A DNA stretch of 64,000 nt from the NCBI RefSeq assembly GCF_002101735.1, contig NZ_LQPE01000027.1:18807-82806 (forward strand). Reading direction: 5' to 3'. The notes below the pieces were generated by a model. It saw only the letters and a list, made by a program, of their open reading frames with translations, had not been told where the DNA came from and did not search any database. The DNA comes from Mycobacterium kyorinense. Lineage in GTDB: Bacteria > Actinomycetota > Actinomycetes > Mycobacteriales > Mycobacteriaceae. Every line of letters begins with the position of its first letter. Position 1 is the first letter of the stretch. Positions 16,987 to 27,945 of this stretch are shown here, in pieces. The translations under genes were made by a program, and so were the position numbers.

Positions 16987-17645
16987 TGATTGACGATCGC
17001 CTGCGCTAACAGCAGGTCCAGCCGGGTGGTGATCTTGAAGGCCAGCGGATCGCCGTCGACCACGTGGACCTGCCCGCCGATGTGCTCGACCATCGACGCG
17101 TCGTCGGTGAAATCAGCGGTGCCGGCCCGCTCGTAGGCACGCTGCAGCAGTTCGGTGGCAAATCCCTGCGGTGTCTGCACCGCCCGCAGGCCGGCCCGTT
17201 CCGGCGTGCCCAGCACCACCCCGTTGGCGTCGACGGCCTTGATGGTGTCGGGCACCGGCAGGGCGGGCACGACGGCCGAATGACCCGACCGGAGCGCGTC
17301 GACGACGCGGACCACCAGTTGCGGGGGCGTCAGGGCCCGGGCCGCGTCATGGACCAGCACAAACTCCGTTTCACCGGCAGCTGCCAACGCCCGCGCGACC
17401 GACTCGCTGCGATTGGCCCCGCCGGCGACGATCGTGGCGACGTGGCCCAGGATCAGCTTGGCCTGGTCGGTGCGATCCGCGGGCACCGCCACCACCACGC
17501 GATCGACCACTTTCGATTCCAGCAGGCCGGTGACGGCGCGTTCGACCAGGGTTCGCCCGTCGAGGTGGAAGAACGCTTTGGGAACACCCGCGGCCAGCCG
17601 CTCACCCGATCCAGCGGCCGGGACTACCGCGACCGTGCCCGTCAC
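16983..17645 (-). CDS. ispD: 2-C-methyl-D-erythritol 4-phosphate cytidylyltransferase
   Basis: A 220-aa nucleotidyltransferase. The N-terminal CTP-binding signature reads [19 protein letters not shown], with [12 protein letters not shown] and TDDASMVE downstream, as in IspD. It converts MEP to CDP-methylerythritol. The start codon is GTG and lies 2 bp after the carD stop, so carD, ispD, ispF, cysS and rlmB very probably form one transcription unit. Confidence 0.95.
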   Translation of the reverse strand: MTGTVAVVPAAGSGERLAAGVPKAFFHLDGRTLVERAVTGLLESKVVDRVVVAVPADRTDQAKLILGHVATIVAGGANRSESVARALAAAGETEFVLVHDAARALTPPQLVVRVVDALRSGHSAVVPALPVPDTIKAVDANGVVLGTPERAGLRAVQTPQGFATELLQRAYERAGTADFTDDASMVEHIGGQVHVVDGDPLAFKITTRLDLLLAQAIVNQ

Positions 17646-17647
17646 AG

Positions 17648-18160
<513 letters not shown>

Positions 18161-18421
18161 TCAATCCTAACACGGCGCCTCGACACGCGCGGAACAACGG
18201 TGCAGGTCAGGGGCACCGCACGCGAAGAGTAGGGGTTGACAGAAGGCTGAATTCGTGCTTGGCACCGACCTTTTGGGAACCCGGCAGAGCGCACCCAAAG
18301 ATCGTACTGCGCGGCCCCGGGCGGCCTCCAGCGCCCTGCGCTTCCGCCCACCCGGCCGACCTACTACTGTGCATAGTCGAATTGCGACGAGGAGCAATCG
18401 GGCTTGAGCAGGAGGCTTTGA

Positions 18422-18988
18422 GTGAACCGCTTAGACAACCGCCGCTCGATGGCCGTCGCTGCGCTGGCCGCCGGCGCCGCCCTCGCGTTCACCGGCTGTG
18501 GCAGCGGCCAGCTCTCCCAGACCGCCGCCCAGGTGCCCGCCGTCGACGGCGCCCAGGCGGCCGTCCAGAACGTCGCACTGCGCAATGTCCACATCCAGGC
18601 GGTCCAGACCGGTGACTTCCTACGGCCGGGCCACTCCGTGGACCTGGTGGCGGCGGTCAGCAACCAGTCGTCGGACACCGCCGACAAACTGGTCGCCGTC
18701 ACCACCGACATCGGCACCGTGACGCTGTCCGGCGACACCCGGCTGCCGGCGGCCGGGATGCTGTTCGTCGGTACCGCCGACGGTCAGAACATCAAGGCCG
18801 TCCACGCCGTGGAGCCCGCTCACACCGCGAAGGCGACCGTGGCGTTGACCAAGCCGATCACCAACGGGCTCACCTACAACTTCACCTTCACTTTCGAAAA
18901 GGCGGGCAGCGCAAGCCTGCCGGTGCCGATTTCGGCCGGTCTGGCACTGCGCCAAAGTGAAACGCCGACGCCTGCCGAGCATCATTAG
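18422..18988 (+). CDS. lpqE: Lipoprotein LpqE
   Basis: A 188-aa predicted lipoprotein. A hydrophobic N-terminus ends in the lipobox ALAFTGC with the lipidated cysteine near residue 26. The mature part is a small beta-sandwich domain ([28 protein letters not shown]). The start is GTG at 18422 with CAGGAGG upstream. Position between carD and radA matches Rv3584. Function is unknown; copper-related roles proposed for this family cannot be checked here. Confidence 0.88.
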   Translation: MNRLDNRRSMAVAALAAGAALAFTGCGSGQLSQTAAQVPAVDGAQAAVQNVALRNVHIQAVQTGDFLRPGHSVDLVAAVSNQSSDTADKLVAVTTDIGTVTLSGDTRLPAAGMLFVGTADGQNIKAVHAVEPAHTAKATVALTKPITNGLTYNFTFTFEKAGSASLPVPISAGLALRQSETPTPAEHH

Positions 18989-19023
18989 GCCACGATGTCG
19001 TACCCGGCGGATACCGTCGGTCC

Positions 19024-20439
19024 GTGGCCAAGGGACGTTCGCAATACCGCTGTTCGGAGTGCCACCATGTCACCCCTAAATGGGTGGGTCGCTGCCTGGA
19101 ATGCGGCACGTGGGGCACGGTCGACGAAGTGGCGGTGCTGTCAGCGATCAGTGGCAACGCTCGCCGGCCGGTAGCGCCGGCCTCTGCCGCGGTGCCGATC
19201 AGCTCCGTCGAACCGCGCAGCGCCCGGCACTGCCCCACCGGAGTCGACGAGCTCGACCGGGTGCTCGGCGGCGGTGTGGTGCCCGGGTCGGTGACATTGC
19301 TGGCCGGCGACCCCGGGGTGGGCAAGTCGACGTTGCTGCTGCAGGTCGCCCACCAATGGGCGCAATCCGGTCGCCGAGCGTTGTACGTGTCCGGTGAGGA
19401 GTCGCTCGGCCAGATCCGGATGCGCGCCGACCGGACCGGCTGCAGCCACGACGAGGTTTTCCTGGCCGCCGAGTCCGACCTGCACGCAGTGCTCGGCCAT
19501 ATCGACGTCGTGCGGCCCACGCTGGTCGTGGTGGACTCCGTGCAGACCATGTCGAGCACGGATGCCGACGGTGTCACGGGCGGCGTCACCCAGGTCCGCG
19601 CGGTGACCACTGCGCTGACCGCCGCGGCGAAGACCAGCGGGGTGGCGATGATCCTGGTCGGCCACGTCACCAAGGACGGGGCCATCGCCGGGCCGCGCTC
19701 GCTGGAACACCTGGTCGACGTCGTGCTGCATTTCGAGGGCGATCGCAACTCCGCTCTGCGGATGGTTCGCGGAATCAAGAACCGGTTCGGCGCGGCCGAC
19801 GAAGTCGGGTGCTTCCTGCTGCACGACGGCGGCATCGACGGCGTCACCGACCCCTCCGGCCTGTTTTTGGATCAGCGGCCGCATCCGGTTCCGGGAACTG
19901 CGATCACGGTGACGCTGGACGGCAAGCGCCCGCTGGTGGGTGAGGTCCAGGCGCTGCTGGCCACACCGTCGGACGGCCGTGCGCGCCGCGCCGTCAGCGG
20001 TATCGACCATGCCCGCACCGCGATGATCATCGCGGTGCTGGAAAAGCATGCGCAACTAAGGATTTCGGTCAACGACACGTTCCTTTCCACCGTCGGCGGC
20101 ATGCGGTTGACCGACCCGTCGACCGACCTCGCCGTGGCGACCGCGTTGGCTTCGGCCTACGCGAGCCTGCCGCTGCCCACCACGGCGGTGATGATCGGCG
20201 AGGTCGGGTTGGCGGGGGATCTGCGCCGGGTCGCCGGCATGGACCGCCGGCTGGCCGAAGCGGCCCGGCAGGGCTTCACCACCGCGCTGATTCCGCCCGG
20301 ATGCGGCGCGGCGCCGACCGGTTTGCGGGTCCTGGAGGCGGCCACCATCGTCGTCGCGCTACACCACATGCTCGACATCGTCGAGCGCGCCGCCAACACT
20401 CCACCGCCACTGCGCCTGCTGGATCCGCCGCCCGCATAG
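19024..20439 (+). CDS. radA: DNA repair protein RadA
   Basis: A 471-aa RadA/Sms protein. A zinc finger ([19 protein letters not shown]) comes first, followed by a RecA-like ATPase with Walker [10 protein letters not shown] near residue 100 and the RadA-specific KNRFG motif ([15 protein letters not shown]). A C-terminal Lon-protease-like domain follows ([23 protein letters not shown]). RadA drives branch migration of recombination intermediates. It starts at GTG 19024, the codon right before the KGRSQYRC zinc-finger region. It is 14 bp upstream of disA, with which RadA is known to interact functionally. Confidence 0.95.
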   Translation: MAKGRSQYRCSECHHVTPKWVGRCLECGTWGTVDEVAVLSAISGNARRPVAPASAAVPISSVEPRSARHCPTGVDELDRVLGGGVVPGSVTLLAGDPGVGKSTLLLQVAHQWAQSGRRALYVSGEESLGQIRMRADRTGCSHDEVFLAAESDLHAVLGHIDVVRPTLVVVDSVQTMSSTDADGVTGGVTQVRAVTTALTAAAKTSGVAMILVGHVTKDGAIAGPRSLEHLVDVVLHFEGDRNSALRMVRGIKNRFGAADEVGCFLLHDGGIDGVTDPSGLFLDQRPHPVPGTAITVTLDGKRPLVGEVQALLATPSDGRARRAVSGIDHARTAMIIAVLEKHAQLRISVNDTFLSTVGGMRLTDPSTDLAVATALASAYASLPLPTTAVMIGEVGLAGDLRRVAGMDRRLAEAARQGFTTALIPPGCGAAPTGLRVLEAATIVVALHHMLDIVERAANTPPPLRLLDPPPA

Positions 20440-20453
20440 CACAATGGCTGGTA

Positions 20454-21563
20454 ATGACTGCGAGCAAGGCGACCAGAATCGGCGTGGTGCCGGCGGCGCG
20501 GCCCACCCTGCGTGAGGCCGTCGGCCGGCTGGCGCCGGGCACTGCCCTGCGCGACGGCCTGGAGCGCATCCTGCGCGGCCGCACCGGTGCCTTGGTGGTG
20601 CTCGGCTACGACGACAGCGTGGAGGCCATCTGCGACGGCGGCTTTTCCCTCGACGTCCGCTACGCGCCGACCCGGCTGCGCGAGCTGTGCAAGATGGACG
20701 GGGCCGTTGTGCTGTCCACCGACGGCAGCCGCATCCTGCGGGCCAACGTGCAGCTGGTGCCCGACCCGTCGATACCCACCGACGAATCCGGCACCCGGCA
20801 CCGCTCGGCCGAGCGGGCCGCCATCCAGACCGGCTATCCGGTGGTCTCGGTCAGCCACTCGATGAACATTGTGACCGTCTACGTCGCCGGCGAACGCCAC
20901 GTGCTGGCCGACTCGGCGACCATCCTGTCGCGGGCCAACCAGGCCATCGCCACGCTGGAGCGCTACAAGATCCGGCTCGACGAGGTCAGCCGCCAGCTGT
21001 CCAGGGCGGAGATCGAGGACTTCGTCACGCTGCGCGAGGTGATGACCGTGGTGCAGCGGCTGGAATTGGTCCGCCGGATCGGCCTGGTGATTGACTACGA
21101 CGTCGTCGAACTGGGCACCGACGGTCGTCAGCTGCGGCTGCAGCTCGAGGAGCTGCTCGGCGGTAACGACACCGCGCGGGAGCTGATCGTGCGCGACTAC
21201 CACGCCAACCCCGAGCCGCTGTCGGTGGCCGAGGTCACCGCCACTCTCGACGAGCTGGACGCCCTGTCGGACACCGAGCTGCTCGACTTCACCGTGCTGG
21301 CAAAGGTTTTCGGCTACCCCTCGACCGCCGAAGCCCAGGACTCGTCGATGAGCCCGCGCGGCTACCGCGCGATGGCCGGCATTCCGCGGCTGCAGTTCGC
21401 CCACGTCGACCGGCTGGTCCGCGAGTTCGGCTCGCTGCAGGGGCTGCTGGCGGCCAGTGCCAGCGACCTGCAGTCGGTGGAGGGCATCGGCGAGATGTGG
21501 GCCCGGCACGTGCGAGAGGGGCTCTCGCACTTGGCCGAGACGATCGCCGACCCGATCAGGTAG
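20454..21563 (+). CDS. disA: Diadenylate cyclase DisA
   Basis: A 369-aa c-di-AMP synthase. The N-terminal DAC domain has both catalytic motifs, [11 protein letters not shown] (DGA) and [11 protein letters not shown] (RHR). A helical linker follows, then a C-terminal helix-hairpin-helix domain ([27 protein letters not shown]) that binds branched DNA. The ATG at 20454 gives a protein about 10 residues longer than M. tuberculosis DisA. DisA scans DNA integrity and sets c-di-AMP levels; radA-disA adjacency is conserved. Confidence 0.95.
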   Translation: MTASKATRIGVVPAARPTLREAVGRLAPGTALRDGLERILRGRTGALVVLGYDDSVEAICDGGFSLDVRYAPTRLRELCKMDGAVVLSTDGSRILRANVQLVPDPSIPTDESGTRHRSAERAAIQTGYPVVSVSHSMNIVTVYVAGERHVLADSATILSRANQAIATLERYKIRLDEVSRQLSRAEIEDFVTLREVMTVVQRLELVRRIGLVIDYDVVELGTDGRQLRLQLEELLGGNDTARELIVRDYHANPEPLSVAEVTATLDELDALSDTELLDFTVLAKVFGYPSTAEAQDSSMSPRGYRAMAGIPRLQFAHVDRLVREFGSLQGLLAASASDLQSVEGIGEMWARHVREGLSHLAETIADPIR

Positions 21564-21567
21564 CTGC

Positions 21568-22395
21568 TCAGTTGCCGCCGGGAGCCGCCGGACCGGGCGG
21601 CGGCCCGAGCTCGCCGGGTGCGGGCAAGCCGGGCGGCGGCGGCGTTCCGGGCGGCGGCGCGCCGGGTGCGCCCGGCGGTCCCGGGGCGGCCAGGATGAAC
21701 GGCACCGGCGCCGAGCGCAGGTTGCCCAGTTGCACCACCAGGTTGTAGGTGCCCGGCCCGATCGGGGGGCGAGGCAGCGGGCAGTGCGGCGCGGAGCCCA
21801 TCCCGGTCCAGGTCACCGCGGTGGTCACCTGCTCGCCCGGCGCGAAGGTCTTCACCAGCGTCTCGTTGGACGGCGCGCAATCCAGGTTGGACCACAGCCG
21901 CTTGTTGTCCAGCGAATAGACGTAGGCGGCCAGCACCGCGGCACCGACGTCGCGTTTGCAGGCCACCAGCCCGATGTTGGTGACGACCATGGTGAACTTC
22001 GGCTGGTCGCCGATCACGTATTGAGGCGCGTTGGTCAGGCCCTTGACGGCCAGGGTCGAGTCGGGGCAGTCGTCGCCTTCCTTGAGCACCGGCGGCGGCT
22101 GCACCGCCGCGGTCGGCGTCTCGGAGGGGGCTTGGTTCTGCGCCGCCGGCGGCGTCACCGGGGTCTCCACCTGGGGCTGCTGAATCGGGGACTTGGCCTG
22201 CGGCGTGGCGGTGGGCTTGTCGCTGGTTTTGGCGCCCGCGCTGCTGCTCATGATCGCGACGATGGTCGCGACCACGATTCCGATCACGACGACCGCGATG
22301 CCCAACGCCAGCCCTCTTCGCCGCCAGTAGATCTCCGGCGGCAACGGGCCATGCGGTTCCAGATCCAGCACATTCACACCGTAAGCCCAGGTCAC
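21568..22395 (-). CDS. Membrane-anchored proline-rich protein (Rv3587c-like)
   Basis: A 275-aa protein with one transmembrane helix at about residues 30-50 (LALGIAVVVIGIVVATIVAIM), a Pro/Gln/Thr-rich spacer, an extracytoplasmic beta-sandwich-like domain with three cysteines (about 105-235), and a Gly/Pro-rich tail (repeats of PPG/APG). The GTG at 22395 overlaps the transporter stop (GTGA), so it is translated after the MmpL gene. It resembles conserved mycobacterial cell-envelope proteins of unknown function located after disA. It may act as an envelope accessory of the transporter, but that is inferred from coupling only. Confidence 0.8.
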   Translation of the reverse strand: MTWAYGVNVLDLEPHGPLPPEIYWRRRGLALGIAVVVIGIVVATIVAIMSSSAGAKTSDKPTATPQAKSPIQQPQVETPVTPPAAQNQAPSETPTAAVQPPPVLKEGDDCPDSTLAVKGLTNAPQYVIGDQPKFTMVVTNIGLVACKRDVGAAVLAAYVYSLDNKRLWSNLDCAPSNETLVKTFAPGEQVTTAVTWTGMGSAPHCPLPRPPIGPGTYNLVVQLGNLRSAPVPFILAAPGPPGAPGAPPPGTPPPPGLPAPGELGPPPGPAAPGGN

Positions 22396-25235
22396 ACGGA
22401 TACGAGCGACCGTTCTCGGCGTGTCGCGAGGCTGGTCCGCGGGGCCGTGACCCGGCGGGGCCACCAGAACCAGCGATTCAGCAGCGCCACCAGCGAGGGA
22501 AGCAGGAACGTCCGGACGATCAACGTGTCCAGGAGCAGCCCGACGCCGACGGTCAGCCCCGTCTGCGCGACGGGCTGCACTGTGCTGGCCATCAGCGCGA
22601 ACATCGTGATCCCGAAGACGACGCCGGCCGTCGTCACCACCCCGCCGGTGCCGGCGAAGGCCCGCACGATGCCGGTCCCGATGCCGGCGCGGACCTCCTC
22701 GCGGAGGCGCATCGCCAGCAGGAGGTTGTAGTCGGCGCCGACGGCCACCAACGCGATGAACGCGATCGGCGCCACCGCCCAGTGCATTTCCTGTCCGAGC
22801 AGGTATCGGCAGACCAGTCCGCTGACCGCCACCGCCGAGGCGTACGAGACGATGACCGTCCCCATCACCGCCGCTGCCGCCACCGGGCTGCGCAGCATCA
22901 CCGCGACGATCAGAAAGATCAGCGCCAGCGTCGCGATCACCAGCAGCCGGAAGTCGTGGGCGACGAAGACCCGCAGGTCGCTGGTCACCGGGCCCACCCC
23001 GGCCAGGTCCACCTCGGTGGGCGTCAGCGTGCCCTCCTTGGTGGCTTCGGCCACCGCGGTGCGGACCTGCTCGGCGCGGCGCGCGCCGTCGGCTCCCCAC
23101 TCGTTGCGATCGCCGTAGACGAGCAAATAGGTTGCGTGTCCGTCGGCAGACATCAAGTCTTTCAACACTTCTCGGTATCTCGGGTCTGACAGCGCGCGCG
23201 CCGGCAGGTAGAAGCCACCCGCGGCGCTGCTGCGGAACCCGGCGTCCAGCTCGCGCAGGTAGTCGGTGAGCTCGTGCACCTGCGGGCCGAGCGAGCCCAG
23301 GGTGTCCCGCAGGTCGCCGGTGGCATCCCGGGCCTGGCCGAGCACGTCGCGCATCGACTGCAAGGTCCGCGGCAGCCCTGCCAAGCCGGCGGTGGCCGTG
23401 CCCGATCCTGATGTCAATTTGACTGCCCCAGTGGATATTTCGCCGGAGCTATGGACGACGGCGTCGACGGGTTCGACGACGCGGGCCACCGCCGAGCAGA
23501 TCGGGTTGGCCGGGCAGTCGGCAGTGTTGCCGACAAAGCCGCGCAACGGGTCCAGGTACTCCGACACCGTGTTGATGCTGGTCTGCAAACCGTCCAATCC
23601 GGCCCGCATATCGTCGGCGCCCGAGTTGATTTCGCCCAGCCTGGCGGCGCTGCCGGCCATGCCCCGGCCGAGCTGGTCCACCGTCGTGGCCATCCGCGAC
23701 AACATGGCGTCCAGCTCACCCACCCGCTGCAGACGCTGTACCAGTGAATCGATGCCCGCGCCGAATTGCTCACCCAGCAGGCTCGCCTGGTGGCTCAGGG
23801 TCGCCTCGTCGGGCACGGCCCCGGCCGGTCGGCTGGCCGACTGCACCATCCTCACGCCAGGTATCGCCATGATCTGGCGTGAGATCCGCTCGATGGCGAT
23901 CAGGCTCGCGGGAGTGCGCAGGTCGTGGTCGGCCCCGACGGTCACTACGTCGGGAAACAGCTGGTTCGCCGGGAAGTGCTGGTCGATCGCCCGATAACCA
24001 CGACTGGAATCGGCGCCGGCCGGCGTGGCCCGCGGTTCGTTCCAGCCGGGCCGCAGTCCGGCCACCGGCAACGCCATGACGAGGACGACGAGGCCGCTGG
24101 CGACCAACACCGGCCCGGGCCAGCGCGCGACGATCACCCCGATTCGCCGCCAGCGGCGCGCGATCATCGACGGCCGGGGTTCCAACAGGCCACGACGCCC
24201 GGCCAGGCTGATCAGCGCCGGCGTCAGCGTAAGCGCCGCCACCATCCCGGCTAAAATCCCGATGGCGCAAGGCATTCCGACGCTGCGAAACATGCCGACT
24301 TTAGCCAGGCCCAGGCAGGCCAACGCGACCGCCATCGTCAGCGCGGATCCCACCACCACCGGCGCGACGCCGCGGTACGCCTGCTCCAGCGCCGCGGCCG
24401 GGTCGACTCCGCGTCTTCGGCCCTCGTGGTAGCGGCCGATCAGGAAGATCGCGTAGTCGGTTCCCGCGCCGAGCAGCATTGCCGCGATCAGCGCCACCGA
24501 AAACAGCGACACTTCCACGAGGCCGTGCCGGCCCAACAGCGCTACCAATGGACGCGCCACGGCCAGGGCCAGGCCCACCGTGATCAGCGGGATGGCAGCG
24601 GCGACCGGTGATCGATACACGATCAGCAGCAGGATCAGGATCACGGCGATCGTGGCCGCGGTCATCAGCAGCATCTGCCGGTCGATGGCGGCGAACTCGT
24701 CGGAGATGGTCGCGCCCGGCCCGGTGACGTGGACATGCAAACCGTCGGGCGGCGCCAGACGAGCCACCGTGTGGCGCACTGCGCTGACCGCGTCGGCGGC
24801 CGCAGAGGTCCCCAGCATCCCCGACAGGCGCAGCATCACAGTCGCGGCATGCCGGTCGCGGCTCAGCGCCGCGGATTCGGTGAGGGGTAGCGCCCACAGG
24901 TCGGTGACGGCGCTGACGTGGGCGGTGTCGGATCGCAACACCGACACCAGGGTGTCGTAGTAGTGGCGGTCCGCCGACCGCAACGGCTGGTCACGTTCCA
25001 GCACAACATAATTGATGTTGTTGCTGGGTACGTTGCCGAACAGTTCGGCCGACCGCCTGGCCGCGATCGAGCTCGCCGCCGATGCCGGCATGAACGACCG
25101 GGAGTGCGACGCGACGACCCGCTCCAGCTGCGGCACCAATACGTTGGCCAGCCCCGCCACCACAACCCAAGAGACCACGATGAGTACGGCGTGACGGCCG
25201 GTGAAACGCGCGGCGCGGCCGAGCAGTTCACGCAA
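22392..25235 (-). CDS. MMPL/RND-family lipid transporter
   Basis: A 947-aa RND permease with two repeats of a TM helix, large extracytoplasmic domain and five TM helices. The MMPL-specific charge-relay motifs are seen as GAGTDYAIFLIGRYHE in the first half and VGADYNLLLAMRLRE in the second. The second periplasmic region is long, with a helical coiled-coil part, as in MmpL4/5-type proteins. The TTG at 25235 is preferred because GAGGAG lies at the right distance; an ATG at 25292 is possible but overlaps the upstream gene by 65 bp. Substrates of MmpL proteins are usually envelope lipids or siderophores; none can be assigned here, and no MmpS partner is adjacent. Confidence 0.88.
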   Translation of the reverse strand: MRELLGRAARFTGRHAVLIVVSWVVVAGLANVLVPQLERVVASHSRSFMPASAASSIAARRSAELFGNVPSNNINYVVLERDQPLRSADRHYYDTLVSVLRSDTAHVSAVTDLWALPLTESAALSRDRHAATVMLRLSGMLGTSAAADAVSAVRHTVARLAPPDGLHVHVTGPGATISDEFAAIDRQMLLMTAATIAVILILLLIVYRSPVAAAIPLITVGLALAVARPLVALLGRHGLVEVSLFSVALIAAMLLGAGTDYAIFLIGRYHEGRRRGVDPAAALEQAYRGVAPVVVGSALTMAVALACLGLAKVGMFRSVGMPCAIGILAGMVAALTLTPALISLAGRRGLLEPRPSMIARRWRRIGVIVARWPGPVLVASGLVVLVMALPVAGLRPGWNEPRATPAGADSSRGYRAIDQHFPANQLFPDVVTVGADHDLRTPASLIAIERISRQIMAIPGVRMVQSASRPAGAVPDEATLSHQASLLGEQFGAGIDSLVQRLQRVGELDAMLSRMATTVDQLGRGMAGSAARLGEINSGADDMRAGLDGLQTSINTVSEYLDPLRGFVGNTADCPANPICSAVARVVEPVDAVVHSSGEISTGAVKLTSGSGTATAGLAGLPRTLQSMRDVLGQARDATGDLRDTLGSLGPQVHELTDYLRELDAGFRSSAAGGFYLPARALSDPRYREVLKDLMSADGHATYLLVYGDRNEWGADGARRAEQVRTAVAEATKEGTLTPTEVDLAGVGPVTSDLRVFVAHDFRLLVIATLALIFLIVAVMLRSPVAAAAVMGTVIVSYASAVAVSGLVCRYLLGQEMHWAVAPIAFIALVAVGADYNLLLAMRLREEVRAGIGTGIVRAFAGTGGVVTTAGVVFGITMFALMASTVQPVAQTGLTVGVGLLLDTLIVRTFLLPSLVALLNRWFWWPRRVTAPRTSLATRRERSLVSV

Positions 25236-25554
25236 CGGTCTGCTCCTCGCGCTGTACGGATTGCAGCCGTCGGGACCGCTTGGCGGCCGCATCCAGCTGT
25301 GCGCGCAGCCCCGGCTCGGCAGCCGCGATCTCGGCGCGGGCCTGCTCGACCGAGATGTCGCCGTCCAGCCGTGCGGTTACCGCGGTGATCCAGCGCTGCT
25401 GCAGCAACAGCAGCAGCCCCTCCTCGCTGCCGAACAGCCGCTCGACGTCGGGCAGATTGCCGTTGAAATGCAGTGCCGCATATGGGTTTTCGGCGGCCCG
25501 TTCGATCAGGTCGGCCATGAAGGCCATTCGCTCGTGCAGGTGTGTCCACGTCAT
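25228..25554 (-). CDS. Conserved hypothetical protein upstream of the MMPL gene
   Basis: A 108-aa soluble, helical protein (ADLIERAAENPYAALHF, LFGSEEGLLLLLQQRWITAVTARLDG, ARAEIAAAEPGLRAQLDAAAK). No signal peptide or membrane segment. The stop overlaps the preferred start of the transporter gene by 8 bp, so the two are coupled. I do not recognise the family; the size and helical pattern would allow a small regulatory or adaptor protein. Confidence 0.7.
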   Translation of the reverse strand: MTWTHLHERMAFMADLIERAAENPYAALHFNGNLPDVERLFGSEEGLLLLLQQRWITAVTARLDGDISVEQARAEIAAAEPGLRAQLDAAAKRSRRLQSVQREEQTVA

Positions 25555-25688
25555 GTCAGTGACGCTAGGGAAGTGGGGCGCGCCCGTCGTCGTGCCAGGG
25601 TTCGGTTTTCGGGCTCCTACTACGGTCGGAGTCGAACTCCGTCTGCAGCATGATGTGCGACCCGCCGAAACCCTTCTACGATGAGCCG

Positions 25689-26891
25689 ATGAGGCGCGTG
25701 ATCGATTTCGTGTGCGATCGGGTGCGGCAACGCGGCGACCTGATACCGCCCGGGTATTCCTGGAACTTCGTAGTCATGGTCGACACCGCCATGGTGCTGT
25801 TCCTGGTCGCGTCGATTCTGCAGCGCGGCCGCGCCGACCTGCCCGCCGCCGGCAGTGCGGCACTACTGGCGCTAGCGCCGTTGCTGCTGTTCTTCCTGGC
25901 TGGAGTGAAGTTTCTGCCCGGCCTGGTTTGGGCCACCTCGCTTGCGGCGACAACCATCCTGCTCTTCGCGACCTCCACACCGGTCGACGGCGACGTGGCG
26001 CCGGTATTGCTGGTGGTGGCGCTAGGGTGTACCGCTGCACTGGCGCCAGTGCTTTACGGGACATTTGCCCTCGGATCGGCGGCGGCGCTGCTGGTGGTGG
26101 CTGCCGGGATGCATCGGCTTGACGAGCTCCCGGTGTATTTGGGCATGGTCGCGATGGGCTGGCTGACCGGCATTCTGACCCGAATCCAGGCGCGGTTGAT
26201 CGTCAAGCAGCAGGAGATGCAGGCGGATTTGGCCGAGCACGCCGTGGCCGACGAGCGACGACGGATCGCCCGCGAGGTGCACGACGTCATCGCCCATTCC
26301 CTTTCCGTCACAATGCTTCACGTGACAGGCGCGCGGCACGCGCTGCAGCAAGACCGCGACGTCGAGGACGCGATCGACGCGCTGACCGATGCCGAGCGGT
26401 TGGGCCGTCAGGCGATGGCCGATATCCGCCGCACGGTCGGGCTGCTCGACGCCGGTCCGGCCAAGATGGCCCCGGAACCGGAAATCGCCGACATCCCCGA
26501 TCTGGTGGACGATTTCGTCCAGGCGGGGTTACCGGTCACACTGCGCACCAAGGGCGACCCAGATCGGGTATCGGCCGCGGTCGGGTTGGCTCTCTACCGG
26601 ATCACCCAGGAATCGCTGACCAACATCGCCAAACACGCGCCCGAATCGAAAGCCACAGTGCAGCTGGTGATTTCGCCATCAGCCGCGGCGCTGTCGGTGG
26701 TCAATGCGGTGCCGGTGGCGGTCGGGGCCACGCCGGCATCGCGAGGCGGCCACGGGCTGGCCGGCATGCGCCAACGAGTGGAGCTGCTCGGCGGCGTAAT
26801 CGACGCCGGGCCGTCTGACAACGGCTGGTCTGTGCGCGCCGAGATTCCGTTGAGCGACTCGAGCTCACGCACGCGGCGGTGCCCACTCTGA
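25689..26891 (+). CDS. NarL-type sensor histidine kinase
   Basis: A 400-aa kinase with five hydrophobic segments in residues 20-170, a short linker, a HisKA_3 dimerisation domain with the phospho-acceptor in REVHDVIAHSLS near residue 200, and an HATPase_c domain (ALYRITQESLTNIAKHA N-box, GHGLAGMRQRVELLGG G-box). The absence of a periplasmic sensor loop suggests it senses a membrane or intramembrane signal, like DesK. An upstream in-frame start at 25650 is possible. It is followed after 1 bp by its response regulator and is divergent from the 108-aa/MMPL operon, a likely target. Confidence 0.9.
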   Translation: MRRVIDFVCDRVRQRGDLIPPGYSWNFVVMVDTAMVLFLVASILQRGRADLPAAGSAALLALAPLLLFFLAGVKFLPGLVWATSLAATTILLFATSTPVDGDVAPVLLVVALGCTAALAPVLYGTFALGSAAALLVVAAGMHRLDELPVYLGMVAMGWLTGILTRIQARLIVKQQEMQADLAEHAVADERRRIAREVHDVIAHSLSVTMLHVTGARHALQQDRDVEDAIDALTDAERLGRQAMADIRRTVGLLDAGPAKMAPEPEIADIPDLVDDFVQAGLPVTLRTKGDPDRVSAAVGLALYRITQESLTNIAKHAPESKATVQLVISPSAAALSVVNAVPVAVGATPASRGGHGLAGMRQRVELLGGVIDAGPSDNGWSVRAEIPLSDSSSRTRRCPL

Positions 26892-26892
26892 C

Positions 26893-27558
26893 ATGGGCAC
26901 CACCGAGATTTCCGTCGTGCTGGTCGACGACCAGGACCTTGTGCGCTCGGGCCTGCGCCGGATCCTGCGCCGCAAAGACGGATTCGTCATCGTCGCCGAA
27001 TGCGCTGACGGCGACGAGGTTTGCGACGCGGTCGCCGCGCATCGCCCCGACGTGGTGGTGATGGACCTGCGAATGAAGCGGGTCGACGGAATCGAGGCCA
27101 CCCGCCGCCTCGCCGCAACCGACTCACCGCCGGTGCTGGCGCTGACCACGTTCAACGACGACGAGCTGCTCTCCGGGGCGCTGCGTGCCGGTGCGTCGGG
27201 ATTCGTGCTCAAGGATTCCTCGGCCGAGGAGCTGATCCGCGCGGTGCGGGCGGTCGCCCAGGGCGACTGCTACCTCGACCCGGCGGTCACCTCACGCGTG
27301 CTGGCCACGTATCGGCGGGTCGCCGGTGAACACCGCCCGGAAGCCGTCGCCGAACTGACCGCGCGTGAGGGCGACGTGTTGCGGCTGGTTGGGCAGGGCC
27401 GGTCGAACGCCGAAATCGCCGACGAGCTCTGCATTTCCGAGCTGACAGTCAAAAGCCACATCGGCCGGATCTTCGTCAAGCTCAACCTGCGCGACCGCGC
27501 GGCGGCCATCGTCTACGCCTACGACCATGGCATCGTCACGCCGCGCTGCGCGGGTTGA
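26893..27558 (+). CDS. NarL/FixJ-family response regulator
   Basis: A 221-aa regulator. The receiver domain has the acidic pocket near VVLVDDQD, the phosphorylated Asp in VVVMDLRM near residue 57, and the Thr/Lys positions (LALTTFN, FVLKDSSAEE). The C-terminal LuxR-type HTH reads LTAREGDVLRLVGQGRSNAEIA and SELTVKSHIGRIFVKL. Cognate kinase is the preceding gene. Targets are unknown; the divergent MMPL operon is the obvious candidate. Confidence 0.93.
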   Translation: MGTTEISVVLVDDQDLVRSGLRRILRRKDGFVIVAECADGDEVCDAVAAHRPDVVVMDLRMKRVDGIEATRRLAATDSPPVLALTTFNDDELLSGALRAGASGFVLKDSSAEELIRAVRAVAQGDCYLDPAVTSRVLATYRRVAGEHRPEAVAELTAREGDVLRLVGQGRSNAEIADELCISELTVKSHIGRIFVKLNLRDRAAAIVYAYDHGIVTPRCAG

Positions 27559-27621
27559 CTCAAGGTTGTTGCCAAGGACTTTGCAGCCAGTTCTGAGGTT
27601 CGGTCACTAACCGGGCCGACG

Positions 27622-27942
27622 GTGAAGATATACGCGTTGGCGGCATTGCTGGCGATCGCCGTGGCGCCCACCGCGGTGGCGCATGCGGATTCGGCCGATG
27701 ACACCTTCCTGAAAGCCCTTGCCGACCAGGGGATTACAGGAGATCCCGCAGAGCTGGTCGCAGCGGGTCGCGGCGTGTGCGACAACGTTTCCGGGCTGGC
27801 CACCACGTTGCCCAAGTGGTCGAAGGCCCCGGCGTTGGGTCCTGTGATGGGCGCGCTGAACCTATCGCTATTCCAGGCGGAGTTCGTGGTCAGCGCCGCC
27901 GAAAGCGCTTACTGCCCGCAATATCTCGGGCTCGGACGCTGA
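27622..27942 (+). CDS. Secreted DUF732 protein
   Basis: A 106-aa exported protein starting at GTG 27622. The signal peptide (MKIYALAALLAIAVAPTAVAHA) is likely cut after AHA. The mature part DSADDTFLKALADQGI...GRGVCDNVSG...AYCPQYLGL has the two conserved cysteines of DUF732, a family almost confined to mycobacteria with unknown function. It lies alone between the two-component system and the convergent canB gene. Confidence 0.85.
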   Translation: MKIYALAALLAIAVAPTAVAHADSADDTFLKALADQGITGDPAELVAAGRGVCDNVSGLATTLPKWSKAPALGPVMGALNLSLFQAEFVVSAAESAYCPQYLGLGR

Positions 27943-27945
27943 CCC

